DNA from: Papiliotrema nemorosa
Taxonomy: Eukaryota > Basidiomycota > Tremellomycetes > Tremellales > Rhynchogastremaceae
NCBI GenBank assembly: GCA_032158125.1
Contig: JASKOT010000022.1
Location: forward strand, 186,001 to 250,000
Length of the DNA stretch: 64,000 nt
Direction: 5' to 3'
Shown: piece after piece, positions 47,474 through 59,954 of the stretch
Layout of the letters: each line of letters begins with the position of its first letter
Position numbering within the stretch: the stretch's first letter is position 1
Position numbers and translations under genes: made by a program
The notes under the pieces: model-generated
Told to the model about the DNA's origin: nothing
The model's database searches: none
The model's input: only the letters and a program-made list of their open reading frames with translations

Positions 47474-49273
47474 ATGTCATACCGATCGATACATCGAGGT
47501 CTGCTGTCCAGGGACTGTGTCCAATGCGATAGCGATCCAGTGTGCAATTGCAAAGCCAACGAGCAGTGCATCTTGACTTCAAGGTGGGTCTTGGAGTACA
47601 GCAGTATACTATGATTAATCAACAGGACGTGCTCCCAGTGTCCTACCATCCAATGCAACCCCAAACCATCTTCATCCTCGAAAGGCGGTATAAATCCAGG
47701 CGTGATCGCTGGTCCGGTCGTCGCAGTGCTGGTCATTGCGAGTCTGGCGTTGTTTTGGTGGCTGAGGAGGAAGAAGGTGCGTCAGATGATTGTTTTGGCT
47801 CGTACTTGTGCTCACTGGCAGAGGAGGGACCTGCAACGACTGGAAGATCTGGCAAAACGAGCTAGGAAAGCAGAGTCTGCCGGTTTCCAACTGTCACATC
47901 CTGGCTCACCTCAACCGCCTTCTGCCCATTCTGCCAACTCTGGTTCGTTGCGATCATATCGAGCTTCTCAATTGCCCCAACCCCCTCCTTCCGCATCTCG
48001 GCGCTCACAACGATCTCCTCTTCCACCTGCACCGGTTAACGCGGAGTACTACGATGAAAACGGGACGCTAGTACGCGTATATGGCGGAAATGGAACCATC
48101 AATCTGGATCCAAAGCACCCTGATCCTTTTGCCGACAAGCTCAGTATATCCACCAATGGCTCGAGTACCAACTCGACCAATATCATACCCATCCAGTATA
48201 TCCCACCATCCGACGATGGCGCTTCCTCGGCTGCGAGACGACTAGATGAAGCCCGACAAAACCTGTTTAGACCGAAACCTGCACCTCAACGACCTGCCCG
48301 GTCACCTGATTTGGATCTTCGACTCAACCCACCCGGACGTGATCCACGGTCACCAGGCTACGATGCGCCCCCCAACCGAATACGCGAGTCGTTCCTGTCT
48401 GAGAACAGCGGTGCTCCAAGTTTCCTTTCCGGAAACTCGTATGATGTCTACAATGACGCACCGAAGATTGTCACTTCGAAGCAGGTCCACGTAGGTCGAC
48501 TCCAACAAGCAGAAGTTGTGCAATTTGGTAAGCAGCTTTCACCGCAAGACCCGTTCAACAACCAAGGGATACCTGAACGAAATCAGCCTACACCCGGGAC
48601 TTTTGGCTCGAGATCCCTCACACCGACCAGTGTGCGCTATGACAACGAGTATGAAGAAGGTTTAGCTACCGAACCCGTTTCGGCTGGTTCAGGAGATTTG
48701 CGTTTCTCCATGGGATCTTTAGCGTATCGAGATTCAGTATCGACCATGGGAACCGGCCGATACCTTGCTCGACCCGACTCTGCAGCTGTTCCTCCGCCAC
48801 GTTTAGCCGATGGACCGCGTGAAAGCATGTTTTCAACCAAATCATATGCCGACTCAGTCTTGTCTTCCTTCCCGATGATCCCACCAGGTCAAGGAGGCGT
48901 TCCACCGGTACCTCACGGTGGACTCCCCCAATCTACCTCGGCCGCCACGTTAGACCACGCAATACTAGCCTCCCGTCCTCCACCATCGTTCCGCGCTCCC
49001 AAAGTGATTTCCACACAAGAACCACCTTCTAGGACGTCTGTGGCGGATAGCTTTCTGGGTTCTTTCCCTTTCGTTCCGCCAAACATGGATGATCTAGCTG
49101 GATTACCTTCTGCCGCACTACCGACGGCTACAGTACCGGAAACTGCAAAGATGAGCGCAAAGACCCCTGCGCAGAGGGCCGTCAGTACGACGAGTGAAGG
49201 GCTGGGTGGGTTTGAATTCAGTTTCCCCGGTCAAGGAGCTGTGCCGGAACTACCGAGGAAGGACAAGAGGTGA
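47474..49273 (+). CDS. OPY2: Opy2-like membrane anchor of the HOG pathway
   Basis: Exons 47474-47583, 47626-47776 and 47822-49273 join to about 570 residues. A short extracellular cysteine domain carries eight Cys (CVQC..., CNC..., C..., TCSQC..., C), the Opy2 family pattern. The intron 47584-47625 splits it. One membrane span follows (VIAGPVVAVLVIASLALFWW), closed by LRRKK. The long cytosolic tail is Ser/Pro-rich and disordered. No cleavable signal peptide is seen, so the N-terminus is probably exported by the span itself. In yeast Opy2 recruits the Ste50-Ste11 module to the membrane for osmotic signalling. The cysteine domain supports orthology; conservation of Ste50 contacts cannot be judged here. 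Confidence 0.82.
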
Positions 49274-49788
49274 AATGAAAAGGGATAGGAGATTGTAGGT
49301 TTCTTGTAATACACTTGTCTGATCTATGATGTTACATTTGGTTACGTGTATTAGGCACGCAATACCCTTGTCCAGACTGTTGACTGATATCTCTTCGCCC
49401 TGCTTCAGTTGTGAAGACCCGAGACGGTCCATTCTCACCTTCAGACCGTACAGTAATGATCAGTCTACCTTCCCAACCGCCACTGATCTCCTTGCCTCGG
49501 CAAACATGCGCTCCATCCACAAGGGGTATCACGAGAAAGGATGACACCTTCTTGGCGCTTCTCAGTGCTGAAACGCCAATGTAGACTCTCCGATAAGCGA
49601 CGAGTTGCTCGATGATGAGAAACAATGAGGGGATTCTTTTTCTTCCCCAAAAAAATTTGAAGATTCAATCTTCCTTCAGACTCTACTCTCACTCCCAGCC
49701 TTTCCATCGGCCTCGTTTAGTCATTGGGAGCCCATTGTTTGTTTTTTTTTGGTTACACTTATCCACGTTTGGCCGACTGTCTCTTACA
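49274..49788. promoter_or_regulatory. Gap upstream of the unrecognised gene at 49789
   Basis: A 515-bp stretch with a T-run at about 49742-49750 and an A-run at about 49650-49656 in the presumed promoter. No gene is seen. Confidence 0.4.
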
Positions 49789-50937
49789 ATGAACTCTGAC
49801 CAATCGTCTGCTCGTCAAGGCCCCAATTGGTCTAACCCCGCGAACCGATCGTTCCTTCCTCAGAGACAGATGGCCCACCAAAGCTCCATACCTGATATGA
49901 GTGCCTCGAGAGGAGTTGCCTCGAATCACCATGGCTACCCTGGACGACAGCCGTTTTATCCTGCGCGGACTGGGACATTTGGCAATACCGTGAGCTCTTA
50001 TGGCGGACAGCAATGGGGCACATCGCATTCCCAGGGCTTGTCAATGATCAACACTCAAGTGCCGGTCTCGAACCCAGTCATGCTTGATGGAGATCCCGGG
50101 AGGATCTGGTCGGGCGGTTCTTCCTCAATCATGCAGGGGGGTGATTGGCCCAACGGACTCTCCCTCAGCCCACATCATTCTCCGACAGAGATGTTTTCCC
50201 CTAAGACTCTAGAGCTGAATGATGGGAGGACCGCGACGTATCCTCCGATGACCGCTCGAGTCCCTAGTGTCGCCGAGAATGAGAACATCACCAACAGTCC
50301 TGCTGGGCCCGATCAGGATATGGACTTGGCTTCTGAAGACCTTATGAGCCAATCATGTCCCGTGATCATGGTCACCGATGATTCTGTTCCTGATCCGAAC
50401 TCCACGCGTGGGAATGGCGACTTTCAGTTGATCAGATCCACTTCGTATGATGTTTTGTTATCTGCCAATCTGGCACAAAGAAACTACGCACCAGCGAAGC
50501 CCAGTAGACTTCGGTCGCATCGCCGAACTGACACTGTGGATACCAACCCGTTCCCTGAAGATGAGTTTGAAGAACGTCAGGGATACAAGGAAGATTCGTG
50601 TGCCTCAAGCCACGTCCAATCTTTCGAAGAACTATTGGCTCTCAAGGTCGCATGTCAGAACACAGGCACCGAATTCACACTGCCCAGATCGACGGATGAA
50701 CATTGGGACACCATCTGGAGAGGCGCAGCAAAGGTGTACACTGCGGACGATCACTCCATTCAGGGAAGGTTGGCTCATGATATCATGCTCAAACATGCCA
50801 AAGTAAACTTTCCTTCCGCCTTCAAACGGCAAGAGCTTGAGTCTATCGCGGATGAGATCCCGGATCTCGAGGTGAAGATGGGTCAAAATTTCTGGGTATA
50901 CGGTCGAGCGTCCCAACATGGTTCTGGTGTCTCCTGA
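49789..50937 (+). CDS. Unrecognised disordered protein
   Basis: This single open frame of 382 residues starts at MNSDQSSARQGPNW. The first two thirds are rich in Ser, Pro, Gln and Gly, with Ser-Pro sites (SLSPHHSPTEMFSPK), and look disordered. The last 110 residues are more ordered and helical (FEELLALKVACQ, RGAAKVYTADD, LESIADEIPDLEVKMG), but I cannot match them to a family. No signal peptide or membrane span is present. The arrangement would fit a regulatory or adaptor protein, but that is only a guess. Confidence 0.65.
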   Translation: MNSDQSSARQGPNWSNPANRSFLPQRQMAHQSSIPDMSASRGVASNHHGYPGRQPFYPARTGTFGNTVSSYGGQQWGTSHSQGLSMINTQVPVSNPVMLDGDPGRIWSGGSSSIMQGGDWPNGLSLSPHHSPTEMFSPKTLELNDGRTATYPPMTARVPSVAENENITNSPAGPDQDMDLASEDLMSQSCPVIMVTDDSVPDPNSTRGNGDFQLIRSTSYDVLLSANLAQRNYAPAKPSRLRSHRRTDTVDTNPFPEDEFEERQGYKEDSCASSHVQSFEELLALKVACQNTGTEFTLPRSTDEHWDTIWRGAAKVYTADDHSIQGRLAHDIMLKHAKVNFPSAFKRQELESIADEIPDLEVKMGQNFWVYGRASQHGSGVS

Positions 50938-51417
50938 TTCCGAGTTTTCACAAGGCAGGTCACGCTATGCATGTTTTACCAGGCCTCTTGCTGCTCATTA
51001 TGAGATCACTCGGGAGTCTCCTTATTCCCTTGGATTCTGGTAGACGGCGAGTCTTACTAGGTGTTGCAGACCAGGCGGCAGAGGTGATCGCTCACCATCG
51101 CCACTGAACGATCCTTTCAGGTGAGTGGCCTCGAAGCATCAACGGGGGGTCCAAGTATCGTAGCGAAGAAAAGAATATGGTCCTTCGAAATACAGAATTG
51201 AAATGCAACTGACTTGTCACGACACAATTATGCGTACTGTACACAGTGCCGCTGAGAGGGGGAAAGCCTTCGAATGTGCTTGTTTCGAGCCCATGGCCCT
51301 CCTTCCGTGAGTGGCAAAGTGTCATTCCCCTTTGCGCAAGGCTTTGATCTTGTGACTCTTCACCTACAGCGGATAAACCAGCATTGGCATCAAGGAGAGC
51401 TACTTCATTATTCTGCC
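50938..51417. other. Gap between two unrecognised plus-strand genes
   Basis: A 480-bp stretch in which I see nothing recognisable. Confidence 0.35.
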
Positions 51418-53115
51418 ATGGACCAGGCAGAATCCAAGATCACTTCTCACCACGCGGAAAACTCCCTCGAAGCGTCGAGCGAAATCTTAACCGTTGAGCG
51501 TGATACCGTTCAATCATGGGCGGACGAACTGACCAAAAACTTTCAAACGAATCGTTTCTCTCGATAATTACAACCGAGATCTGTAGAGAGGCCACGGAAT
51601 TTGCACCTGTCAGTGGACTTGGGTGATGAATCGCTCTTCGACGGGATTGGCCACCTTCTTTTATTTGACATCTCCCCAGGACCGGAAGTCCCCACTGTAC
51701 TATCGCAAGTACACAATCCACGCTCATCCCATCTTGGGCTTCATTATGATGATCTTGATGCAAGCCATGATCTGACCTCGAGCCTGACTCATGTCCGATC
51801 GGGCGGGACCGAAGACGAGATTGGGGAGGCAGACGATATTGACGATTATTACTTGTTTAGGTTTGATGAGGAGGACGCGCAAGTCGAGATGCCACGAGAA
51901 AACCCGGCCAGTCTCAGTCTTGAGACCGTTCCTGTGCTTTCTGCAGAGAAAGACAATGGTCGGGCAACCAGTCCGAGGTCCACCCAAACAGCTGTCGGTC
52001 GTCCATGGAACAACGATCCTGTCCCAGCTGTACTCTACCCAATGATACAGTCAAGCCCTCTCAGTCGGCCAATTTGAGCTTGATTTCGAGGCGAGAAGGA
52101 GATCATCCTATGACCCTTACCATGTTGCAAGACACGGGCGATCCCGGATATAAAGTCAAAAGACGGCTGATCGGTCGAGACTGGCACGAGCGAGTCCAGT
52201 CGGTCTTTACTCTTCCAGCACAGGAAACAGCCATAGCTCCACAAGAAAGACATCGTCCGACTTCCCTTTTGGGAGTGGGTGATACATGGTCAGTTCTCCG
52301 CGAGCGATACCTTCAAGAGATGACGCAAGGTTTGGCGGATGACAGGGAGGAGACAGCGAAACCGAGATTATCCTGGAAGACCTTGAACTCGGATTCGGTC
52401 CCGGTCCAATAGTCCTAAACTCGCCACGAAGTGATCCCGTTCAGAGTGGTTATCTCCCAGAGTTCCCAAAGGATGATACAAAGAACTCCCAGCGAGGGAG
52501 AACGCTTGATAAGTTCGACCACCACTCACTCTCATCTACCAATGCGAAAACGTTCTCCCTGGATCCAAGCGTTACAGAGTTCGCCCCCGCCCGCTCGATC
52601 AGTGAGCAAGCATCGAAGATTGGAGCTAATTGTGACGACGAAGTCATTGCAGGACACAATCGCACATGCAGCTCTGAGGACTCGCGGGCTAAAAGACGAG
52701 CGTATCGGCTTGCCTTACAGTACTTGTATGGTCAGACCCGAAAACCCTGCTACCCCTCGCTTCAATGGACGTAAAGTCTTCCGGTCGGGATGTTGCTCTG
52801 ACATTGAATCCCTCCTTCCCGCCTCCAAGCGGTCTGGAAGTTAAGACTATAATTGCGAATGGTGAAATCTTGAGGGAATATCTTGCGCAAATGTCCGGTA
52901 GGGACATGTCACAGGCAAGTCATGCCGCACCTGTCGATTGGAAACCACCCCCGGTAGTGGACAATCAGCTGGAGGTCGATTTCAATGAGCTTTCCAACGC
53001 CAAAAGTGAGATCCTTGCTATTCAAGCAAGAGCGTTGACGCGTGAGAGTGGAGGCGGCGGCAAGTCTGAAGCTGCTCGGCTGGAGAAGGCAGGGGTGGAT
53101 ATATCGAAAATTTGA
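51418..53115 (+). CDS. Unrecognised multi-exon protein
   Basis: Five exons can be joined in frame. The first starts at MDQAESKITSHHAENS. One intron (about 51500-51586) removes a stop at 51565. A short one at about 52030-52065 shifts the frame. A third lies at about 52400-52446. A fourth, with the good donor GTAAAGT at about 52771-52832, leads to the last exon, which ends in ESGGGGKSEAARLEKAGVD. The protein is acidic and Ser-rich (EDEIGEADDIDDYYLFRFDEE) with one basic stretch (SRAKRRAYRLALQYLYGQ). No domain is recognised. It could instead be a decaying gene, but four phase-compatible introns argue against that. Confidence 0.5.
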
Positions 53116-53298
53116 GTGTCAAGCTTATGATGGAAACTGTTCAAATCAGCGATGCCGCCTTAGGAGTTCATATGTTAGTGTGTCCTATGTCATGTACTGT
53201 GTCTATCCAGGTCACTCGAGCAGAATGAAGCACGTGTACCTCGCGAAGAGCTCATCCAAATGGGATTCGAGGAAATCATACAATAAAGTCAATACAGT

Positions 53299-54609
53299 CT
53301 ATCGGCTCGCACCAGCATCGAAAATCGGTCGGTTGGCTGGAGGCGGTCCCCCGGCGCCTGTCCCGACGGTGTATCCCTGTCCTGCGGCTGGTACAGGCGC
53401 ATGTTCACCTGAAGCTGTAGGGACGTATCCTTGAGCGGGAAGGCCAGTCTCGTCGAGACCTTCAGCGGCTACAATGTCAGCGCAATCCTTCTCTGATTGG
53501 TAAAGAGGACTCACCTTCGATGATGTCGTACATGGCTGAAGCGATCTCTGGTGCAGGCACTCGACCACTGAGCGTCAGTTCTGCTCGAAGAAAAGCACCG
53601 TCCGAGTACAATTGCGACGCACGTGAGGATATCGACAGATGAAACGGAGCTTCCGTAGAAGTCCCTATTGGCATCTTTTCTCTCCACCAGGATAGTTCCG
53701 TCTAAAGTCAAACCAGCAAACAGACCTGCAGCTTAGTCACTGTTCGAAGGCTTGAAGGGTATGACATACCCTTGCTTCGGGAATACGAGAACATGGGAGC
53801 GGGATTGGCAAGAGACGCGGCGATGTTTCCTCCTGTTCCGATCGGTCCAGCTGCGACAGACATACCTCCTGTTTTCTGTCAGCAACACCTCCTGACTGTG
53901 GATCCGATAGGAATTTGAGACCGGACTGATGCTCACCTCCTACCGTGACGTTTCCTCCTCTCGAGAACGCTTTGACCGCTTCATCCGAGTTGAGCACAAT
54001 AACCACCTCCGTCATGTCTGGCCATCAGAGCCACCCTTTCTTGTTCTTACTCACCTGCACCGATCTGCAGACCCCATCCTACTCCTGCAGTAGCGATACA
54101 AGAGGGCGCAGACCAGGATCCATCAGGTAGTCGAGCAACCACGATACCGGAACCCGCTTTACCGGAGAAGACGAATCCAGCTTTGAGGATGGTAAACACT
54201 GCCAGACCTGGTTTCAGTCGGATCCGAGTGCCTGACTCACCTTTCGCTCGCTGGAGGACAGCTTTGGGAATAGAGTTGAGAGCTGAGCGGGGTTGTGAAG
54301 GATCAGCTGGTTCATCAGATCGCTACAGGCGGGACGAGTGTCACGTACCCAGAAAATGAGCCAGGATCTTGGCTGCTTTCTGGGACTCTCCAGGGAGAGA
54401 GAAGCTCTGCATGAAACCTGAACTTCCTGTTGCTGCCCTGTTTGATCCGTCCTACAGCTCAGCATCATCACGTATCGGCAGAGATGAGAGGAGAAGAGAG
54501 TGGAGTGAGATTTCTCTCTCACCTTCAACATGGCTTGCGCTTGTGTTCCAGCTTGGAACGCACCATCTCGAACCTTGCCCCAGAGATTTCCTACTTTACC
54601 CTGCTGCAT
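53299..54609 (-). CDS. SYLF-domain (Ysc84-like) protein
   Basis: The N-terminus (MQQGKVGNLWGKVRDGAFQ) leads through several exons into the SYLF/Ysc84 domain, seen in VGWGLQIGADMTEVVIVLNS, AVKAFSRGGNVTVGG, SVAAGPIGTGGNIAAS, PAPMFSYSRSKG and LTLDGTILVERKDANRDFYG. The domain binds phosphoinositides and, in yeast Ysc84/Lsb3, actin. The C-terminal tail is short, Gly/Pro-rich, and has no SH3 domain, unlike Ysc84. It probably works at endocytic or other membranes. Introns separate most of these blocks. It is convergent with the preceding gene. Confidence 0.85.
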
Positions 54610-55061
54610 CGTATGAGTGCGCCAGGTGAAGGTTGTGTAGATGAGAGTGGGAGGGTGCTATGTAAAGATGGGACAAAGGCAGTGTTGCACGTCGGATTCT
54701 CGGGTATCCTTCATACGTCACCCCTCGACCCCTCCTCGTATCGACCTCGGCGCTCAGACATGACACTGCCAGAGCATGCATCTCACCCCGAGGACAATGT
54801 ACACTGATCCTGCATGCATGTATTCAAACCCATAATCTCAGGTCATGCATGGTGACAGGACCAGCGCAGTGTCTCTGGCCATATGGGAGGCTCAAGGTCC
54901 GGACGGGATCAGATTGGCTCGGAGGAGCGGGGGGGTCGGCGTGCCTCCGGATGCACCGCGACGACTCGAGTCCATATATTTCAATATCAACCACCACACC
55001 TTTCCTTCAACTCTTCACTCACCTCAGTCTGCACTGCCAGACTCCTCCATCTCTCTACAAG
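54610..55061. promoter_or_regulatory. Divergent promoter of SYLF and BCAT genes
   Basis: A 452-bp gap between divergent starts. I looked for a clear Leu3-type CCGG...CCGG element on the aminotransferase side and did not find one. Confidence 0.45.
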
Positions 55062-56843
55062 ATGGCATCGATAAGATCATTTGCCTCTGCTTCTAGAGCA
55101 TTATCCCGAAATGTCCTCACGCGACCCACCAGAGCTGCCCTCCCGCTTATCGCGACTAGGTCATACCGTCAACCTACCAGGGATCCCATGACCGGCGAAG
55201 TCATACAACTCCCCGATATCGATGTCAGTGGCCCCCGTGCTTCATATGACTGTACTGATCATAGGCGTCTTTGGTGAAGATTGAAAAGAACCCTCAACCG
55301 AAAACCCGTCCCCCATCGTCTAAACTCGTATTCGGACATACATTCACCGACCACATGCTCACCATCCCTTGGTCCTCCACCTCTGGCTGGGGAACTCCAG
55401 AGATCAAGCCTTGTGAGTTTTATTTCAGATGAGTGGTCGCCCATGCTGATGGCACAGATCAAACGCTGAATCTGGACCCGTCCAGTACCGTTTTCCATTA
55501 TGCTTTCTGCCTGTTTGAAGGGATGAAAGCGTACAGGCAAGAAGATGGAACTGTGAGACTCTTCAGACCAGACAAGAACATGGCGAGGATGAATGTTGTA
55601 CGTGTCACTGCACTTTAAGTAGGGATCAACTGATGTGTAGAGCGCATCGCGGATCGCCCTTCCTGTATGTCCTCACCCTGGGTGATAAGGCACGATTCAA
55701 TTGACCGAATAGACGTTCGACGGACAACAGCTAGAAGATCTCATCAAGAAGCTTGTTGTACTGGATAGCGAATGGATCCCCAAAGAAAAAGGATATTCTT
55801 TGTATATCCGTGAGTCGTCTTCATTGCCCATTGAAGGGTGAGCTGATGTCGGAAAGGACCGACATTGATCGGAACCCAAAACGCTCTAGGTGTTGGACCA
55901 TCGAGCGATGCTCTGCTCTTCGTCATCTGCTCTCCTGTACGTCATATCGTTCTCACAGGAGATCGTGTCCACTGACTTCAAGGTCGGCCCTTACTACGCT
56001 AGTATGTCTGTTCACAACGCACCGCTAGACAAGATTTAACAAATAGGTGGATTCAAACCCGTGTCATTGCTGGCGACGACAAAGTTCGTTCGCGCTGCTC
56101 CAGGAGGCACTGGTGGTTACAAGCTGGGTGCCAAGTGAGTCTCACACCTTGTGCTTAACGCTCAGTGCTGACGCATCAGCTACGCTCCGGGCGTTGTGCC
56201 TCAAGCAGAGGCGGCGAAAGAAGGCTACAGCCAGAACCTGTGGCTTCTAGGTGACGAGCACATGTTAACTGAGGTGGGCAATTCCTCGTGCCCCACTTGA
56301 TCGATCGTTTTTTGACTCTCAGGTCGGTACCATGAACCTGTTCGTTGCTTTCGAGGAACCCGACGGTACCGTCGAGCTTGTCACTCCTCCATTAGACGAC
56401 ATCATCCTCCCTGGTGTCACCCGAGACAGGTGAGTGAACAGCAACCCCGTCATGCTGACAGTTAGTGTCCTCGAGTTGGCCAAAGACCACGCTAGCGGAA
56501 AGTCAAGAATACTGGGGTTACCCGAGAAGCTCAAAGTAAGCCAGCGTAAACTCGTCATGAAAGACCTCGTCGAGGCGGAGAAGAAGGGCACACTCAAGGA
56601 GATCTTTGGTACCGGAACGGCCGCTATCGTTTCGCCGGTCGACAAGTGAGATTTTTGAATCCTTCGAGATCACAAGCTGATGCCGGTAGGATCGGGTATG
56701 AAGGCCGAGACATCCACATTCCATACGGTGAAGCAGGATCCGGCCCTATTGCGAAGGGCATCTTGGACACGATTGTGGGTATCCAAACTGGAGACATTCC
56801 ACACGAGTGGAGTGTCATCGCCAACGCGGACAAGGCGGCTTAG
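55062..56843 (+). CDS. Branched-chain amino acid aminotransferase, mitochondrial
   Basis: The N-terminus ([19 protein letters not shown] and on to RSYRQP) is a mitochondrial presequence: Arg, Ser and Ala, without acids. The class IV aminotransferase body follows: [46 protein letters not shown], and [16 protein letters not shown]. The PLP lysine is in [14 protein letters not shown]. The C-terminal cofactor loop includes EVGTMNLFV and [11 protein letters not shown]. It transfers the amino group in the last step of Leu, Ile and Val synthesis and the first step of their breakdown. Roughly ten short introns interrupt the gene. The start at 55062 is the only one that gives the presequence in frame. 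Confidence 0.94.
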
Positions 56844-58212
56844 ATGGGTTGGAAAATTGCATGGAGAGAAGTTGAACAGGGGGGACATATCTTGGTAGCT
56901 TTCTCGGACATCTTGCATCATGCACAAGCTGCTACATGAACGAGGCGGAACAAGTCGCCATTGCAATTCGGGAGTACACGGTCACACGAGTTCAGAGATG
57001 CGGGGCGGGCTCACGCCAAGATGCCCCGCCTGGACCGATCTTCTGGGGATTGGGGAAAGACAAGTACCGCCAAGTCTGAGCTGAGCGATTTACATGAGCA
57101 TCCGACCAATGAGTGCCGACTCATAGGTCCGAACGGGGCTTGGGTGTCCGCTAAAATGCGAGAGGACATGTGGGGGGATCTACAAAGCGAGCACCAAGGC
57201 GTCGGTCGACATACGATACGTTATTTCGAATGAGACAGTCTGGGCGAATTATCTTGGCTTTCTTTCACTCTGAATTTCGGTTTTTGGGATTTTTAGTCGT
57301 CTCCTTTTTTCGCCTTTTCGTGCATGTTCGTTGCTCATGATCTCTTTGGGGCAAAAGAGGGGTCCAACAGGGATCCAGACAGACGTGCTGAGATTCTCAG
57401 TCTCGAGAATTCTGGGATGACTTGGTTGAGCTGGAATTTTGCGATGTCTTCGTATGTAGCGGTGTCGACTCAAGTGCGAGTTCAAAGTGGCATCAAGCCG
57501 GATCTTCGGTCCGATGCGATCGATGTGGATCATTGCTTCGAGTAGCTCTTCCTCGCTGATCGGTCAATTTCGACTTCTGTATTGCGCTTCGTGCAGTTTT
57601 CTATGCACTCAAGGATGTGCACAAATTCAGATGGCTTGTGAGAATTGCACTACCAGGTGGAGTCGAGGGGAGAGCGCGGGGTTTCGAGTTGTCAGTAGTA
57701 CTTGCCTGACCAGGAAACACGACTATGTCACACGCTATAGATCGTCTCTGATAGTGTACATCTTACTAGGACCCTTCAGATGTCCAACCCCAGCGGACTC
57801 CGTCTTCTTGACTGTGGTACTCAACAGGACTTGGTGGGAGAGTTCAGGTTAAGCGCACTTAAGCGCCAGCAGGAGATCTCGATCCGCTACTGAGCTACCT
57901 TCAAACATTCTACCGTCAACAGCACTCGCATCCTGGGCACGGCGCGAGGCTAATCCAAAGTCCTCCACCACACCTCCACATGGCTGTCCGGCCGAGAGCT
58001 GCCTAAACATACATACATAGATCCAAGGCAGCTGCAAGTGCCACGCCGGATCTTGAGGGATCTCATCGGTTACCGCGCGATAAGACCAGACGCTTAAACT
58101 CGGATCTTCCGAGATTGTACTGTATGCACTTATAACCGTCTGAATGTATGTACTTTAATGAGTATGACTATTCGACTCGTGAACCTCCTCACTCGCCCAA
58201 GCGACTGACACC
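56844..58212. other. Gene-poor region between BCAT and the DUF3445 gene
   Basis: This 1.37-kb stretch holds only short frames on both strands with no recognisable protein, tRNA or repeat. It may contain the promoter of the gene at 58213 (TATAACCG at about 58130). Confidence 0.4.
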
Positions 58213-59835
58213 ATGATCACTCAAGCGTTGCTCTCGGCCCTGGTGCTCTTTCTAGCTGGATATTTCGCTCATCGGACATTCGTCGGTTCTCCCGTCAAGG
58301 CCTCTCCGACAACACAGCGAGGGAAGACCAAGCTTGTCGTACCGGGAACTCGATCAGGATGGTTGACTGAAGCACCTGATGGACGTAGATGGGGTCATTG
58401 GATCCCGTCCTCATATAGGATGCCAAAGATCGATCCTTGGACAGACTTTGATATACACTCCACTCCGCCTGTGCGTGTGACTTGCATAGTTTACAGAGCG
58501 ACGTAGTTGACGGGTAGCCGATGTACAGGGCGTTCAAGTACAAGCATACGGTGATTATGGACGCCAAGTCTATGCCGTGGAACGACTGGATAGAGCTTGA
58601 TAGAGATTTCCCGAGGTATTTCGCTTTGAGACGTCAACGACTCGAAGATCGGGGTAAGAAGATCTACGGGACTTTGCCCGGTGCAGAGAGGGCAGCGTAG
58701 GTCGCGTTGGAGCTTGGGGGTGGCGCTTATACCCAGGCAAGAGCTTTGCCTCGAGATGGCGGAATATCTTAGTGCTCGATATCCCATGATATACTCTGTT
58801 CAGCGCAGACCCACAAAACAAGGGAGCTGGTTCGACGAACCGAACGAGATCTGTTCTGTCGAGATGAAGCCGTTTGGAGTAAAGTTTGATCTGGACAAGG
58901 AGGATCCTATGGTCGTCGCTGGGTTGTTGACGCCCGTCGATTTGGCCGTAATGATGGAAGGGGAGGATTCGCTTTATTATATGAAAGCGGGCTTTATCGC
59001 TCTAGCGGGATCGTGGCGGTTTGAAGATAAGAGTCAGTATAGACGTTACAGGTGGAATTTCGCGCTGATGCGGATCAGTTGGACGGGATTTGTATTACAT
59101 TCATACGAGTGGGCATGTGCCTGAGTGTGAGTAAAGTCCAACTTCGGGTAACAAGGAGACGAGACTGACTGGTCAGACAAGGCGAAGCTCGATCTTCCGA
59201 TGACTAGGTATGTTGAACAACGCTCAGGTCACTGCTTGGGGTGCTTATGGATAAGATACCATCAACGTTTGACACCCGAGAATCCTGGCTGGCGCAACAG
59301 TGAGTAATTCTCAGGTAACAAACCGTGCGCTGACATGGGCAGACTACACGATTACACTGGATTCTGGGCAAGACGAACTTGCCTGGTCTGAGTCAACCAA
59401 AGGACCTGAAGACCACTTTAATCAATCTCTAAAGGGTCCTGATCCTTTAGCATTGGCAGACGGAACGCTCAAAGCTCCTGAAGCGAGTACTGATCCGACC
59501 AAGATCCAAATTCGACAAGAACGGCAAACATTACGTCGATTACCCAGAACCGGAGCGGTCGTCTTTACTGTACATTCGTATACCGAGCCGATACTTGATA
59601 TTGTCAAAGAGACGGGAGTAGCAGGCCGACTGGCTAGTGCTATCACAAGCTGGAAAGGGGAGGTCGACCTGTGAGCCCATGGGATGGATGAGCGAGTGGC
59701 TAATGTGGCAGGCACAAGAATGGGTCGTTGTACAAGGAACTGCTTGTCCCGTGGCTTTCAAACATGCACCGAGAGCAGGTAGAGCAGGGCTTGACGACAG
59801 ACGGTCAGGATCCAGAGTGGAAGTACCCCTATTGA
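58213..59835 (+). CDS. DUF3445 heme-dependent oxidative N-demethylase-like protein, membrane-anchored
   Basis: The protein starts with one hydrophobic segment (MITQALLSALVLFLAGYF), likely a membrane anchor, followed by DUF3445 family blocks: MPWNDWIELDRDFPRYFALR, MAEYLSARYP, EDPMVVAGLLTPVDLAVMME, YYMKAGFIALAGSWRFEDK, YYIHTSGHVPEYKAKLDLPM, WRNNYTITLDSG, and RQTLRRLPRTGAVVFTVH. At least seven exons are needed; each junction I checked keeps the frame. The family includes bacterial dimethylamine monooxygenase-type heme enzymes; fungal members are uncharacterised. The C-terminus ends DPEWKYPY. The substrate is unknown. Confidence 0.85.
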
Positions 59836-59954
59836 CGAGCCTTCTGTAAAGCGATAGAGTCGATGTATCAGCGACAAAGTGGAGGTGCCACACATTCAGC
59901 GCAGGTCTCAAAATCGCTCTAGCCGGTGCCCGAACCGTTCGGTCAAGCTTACAA

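Noticed and set aside
51565..51567. In-frame stop codon as evidence of a pseudogene
   Set aside because: A phase-compatible intron (about 51500-51586) removes it, and three further introns also keep the frame.
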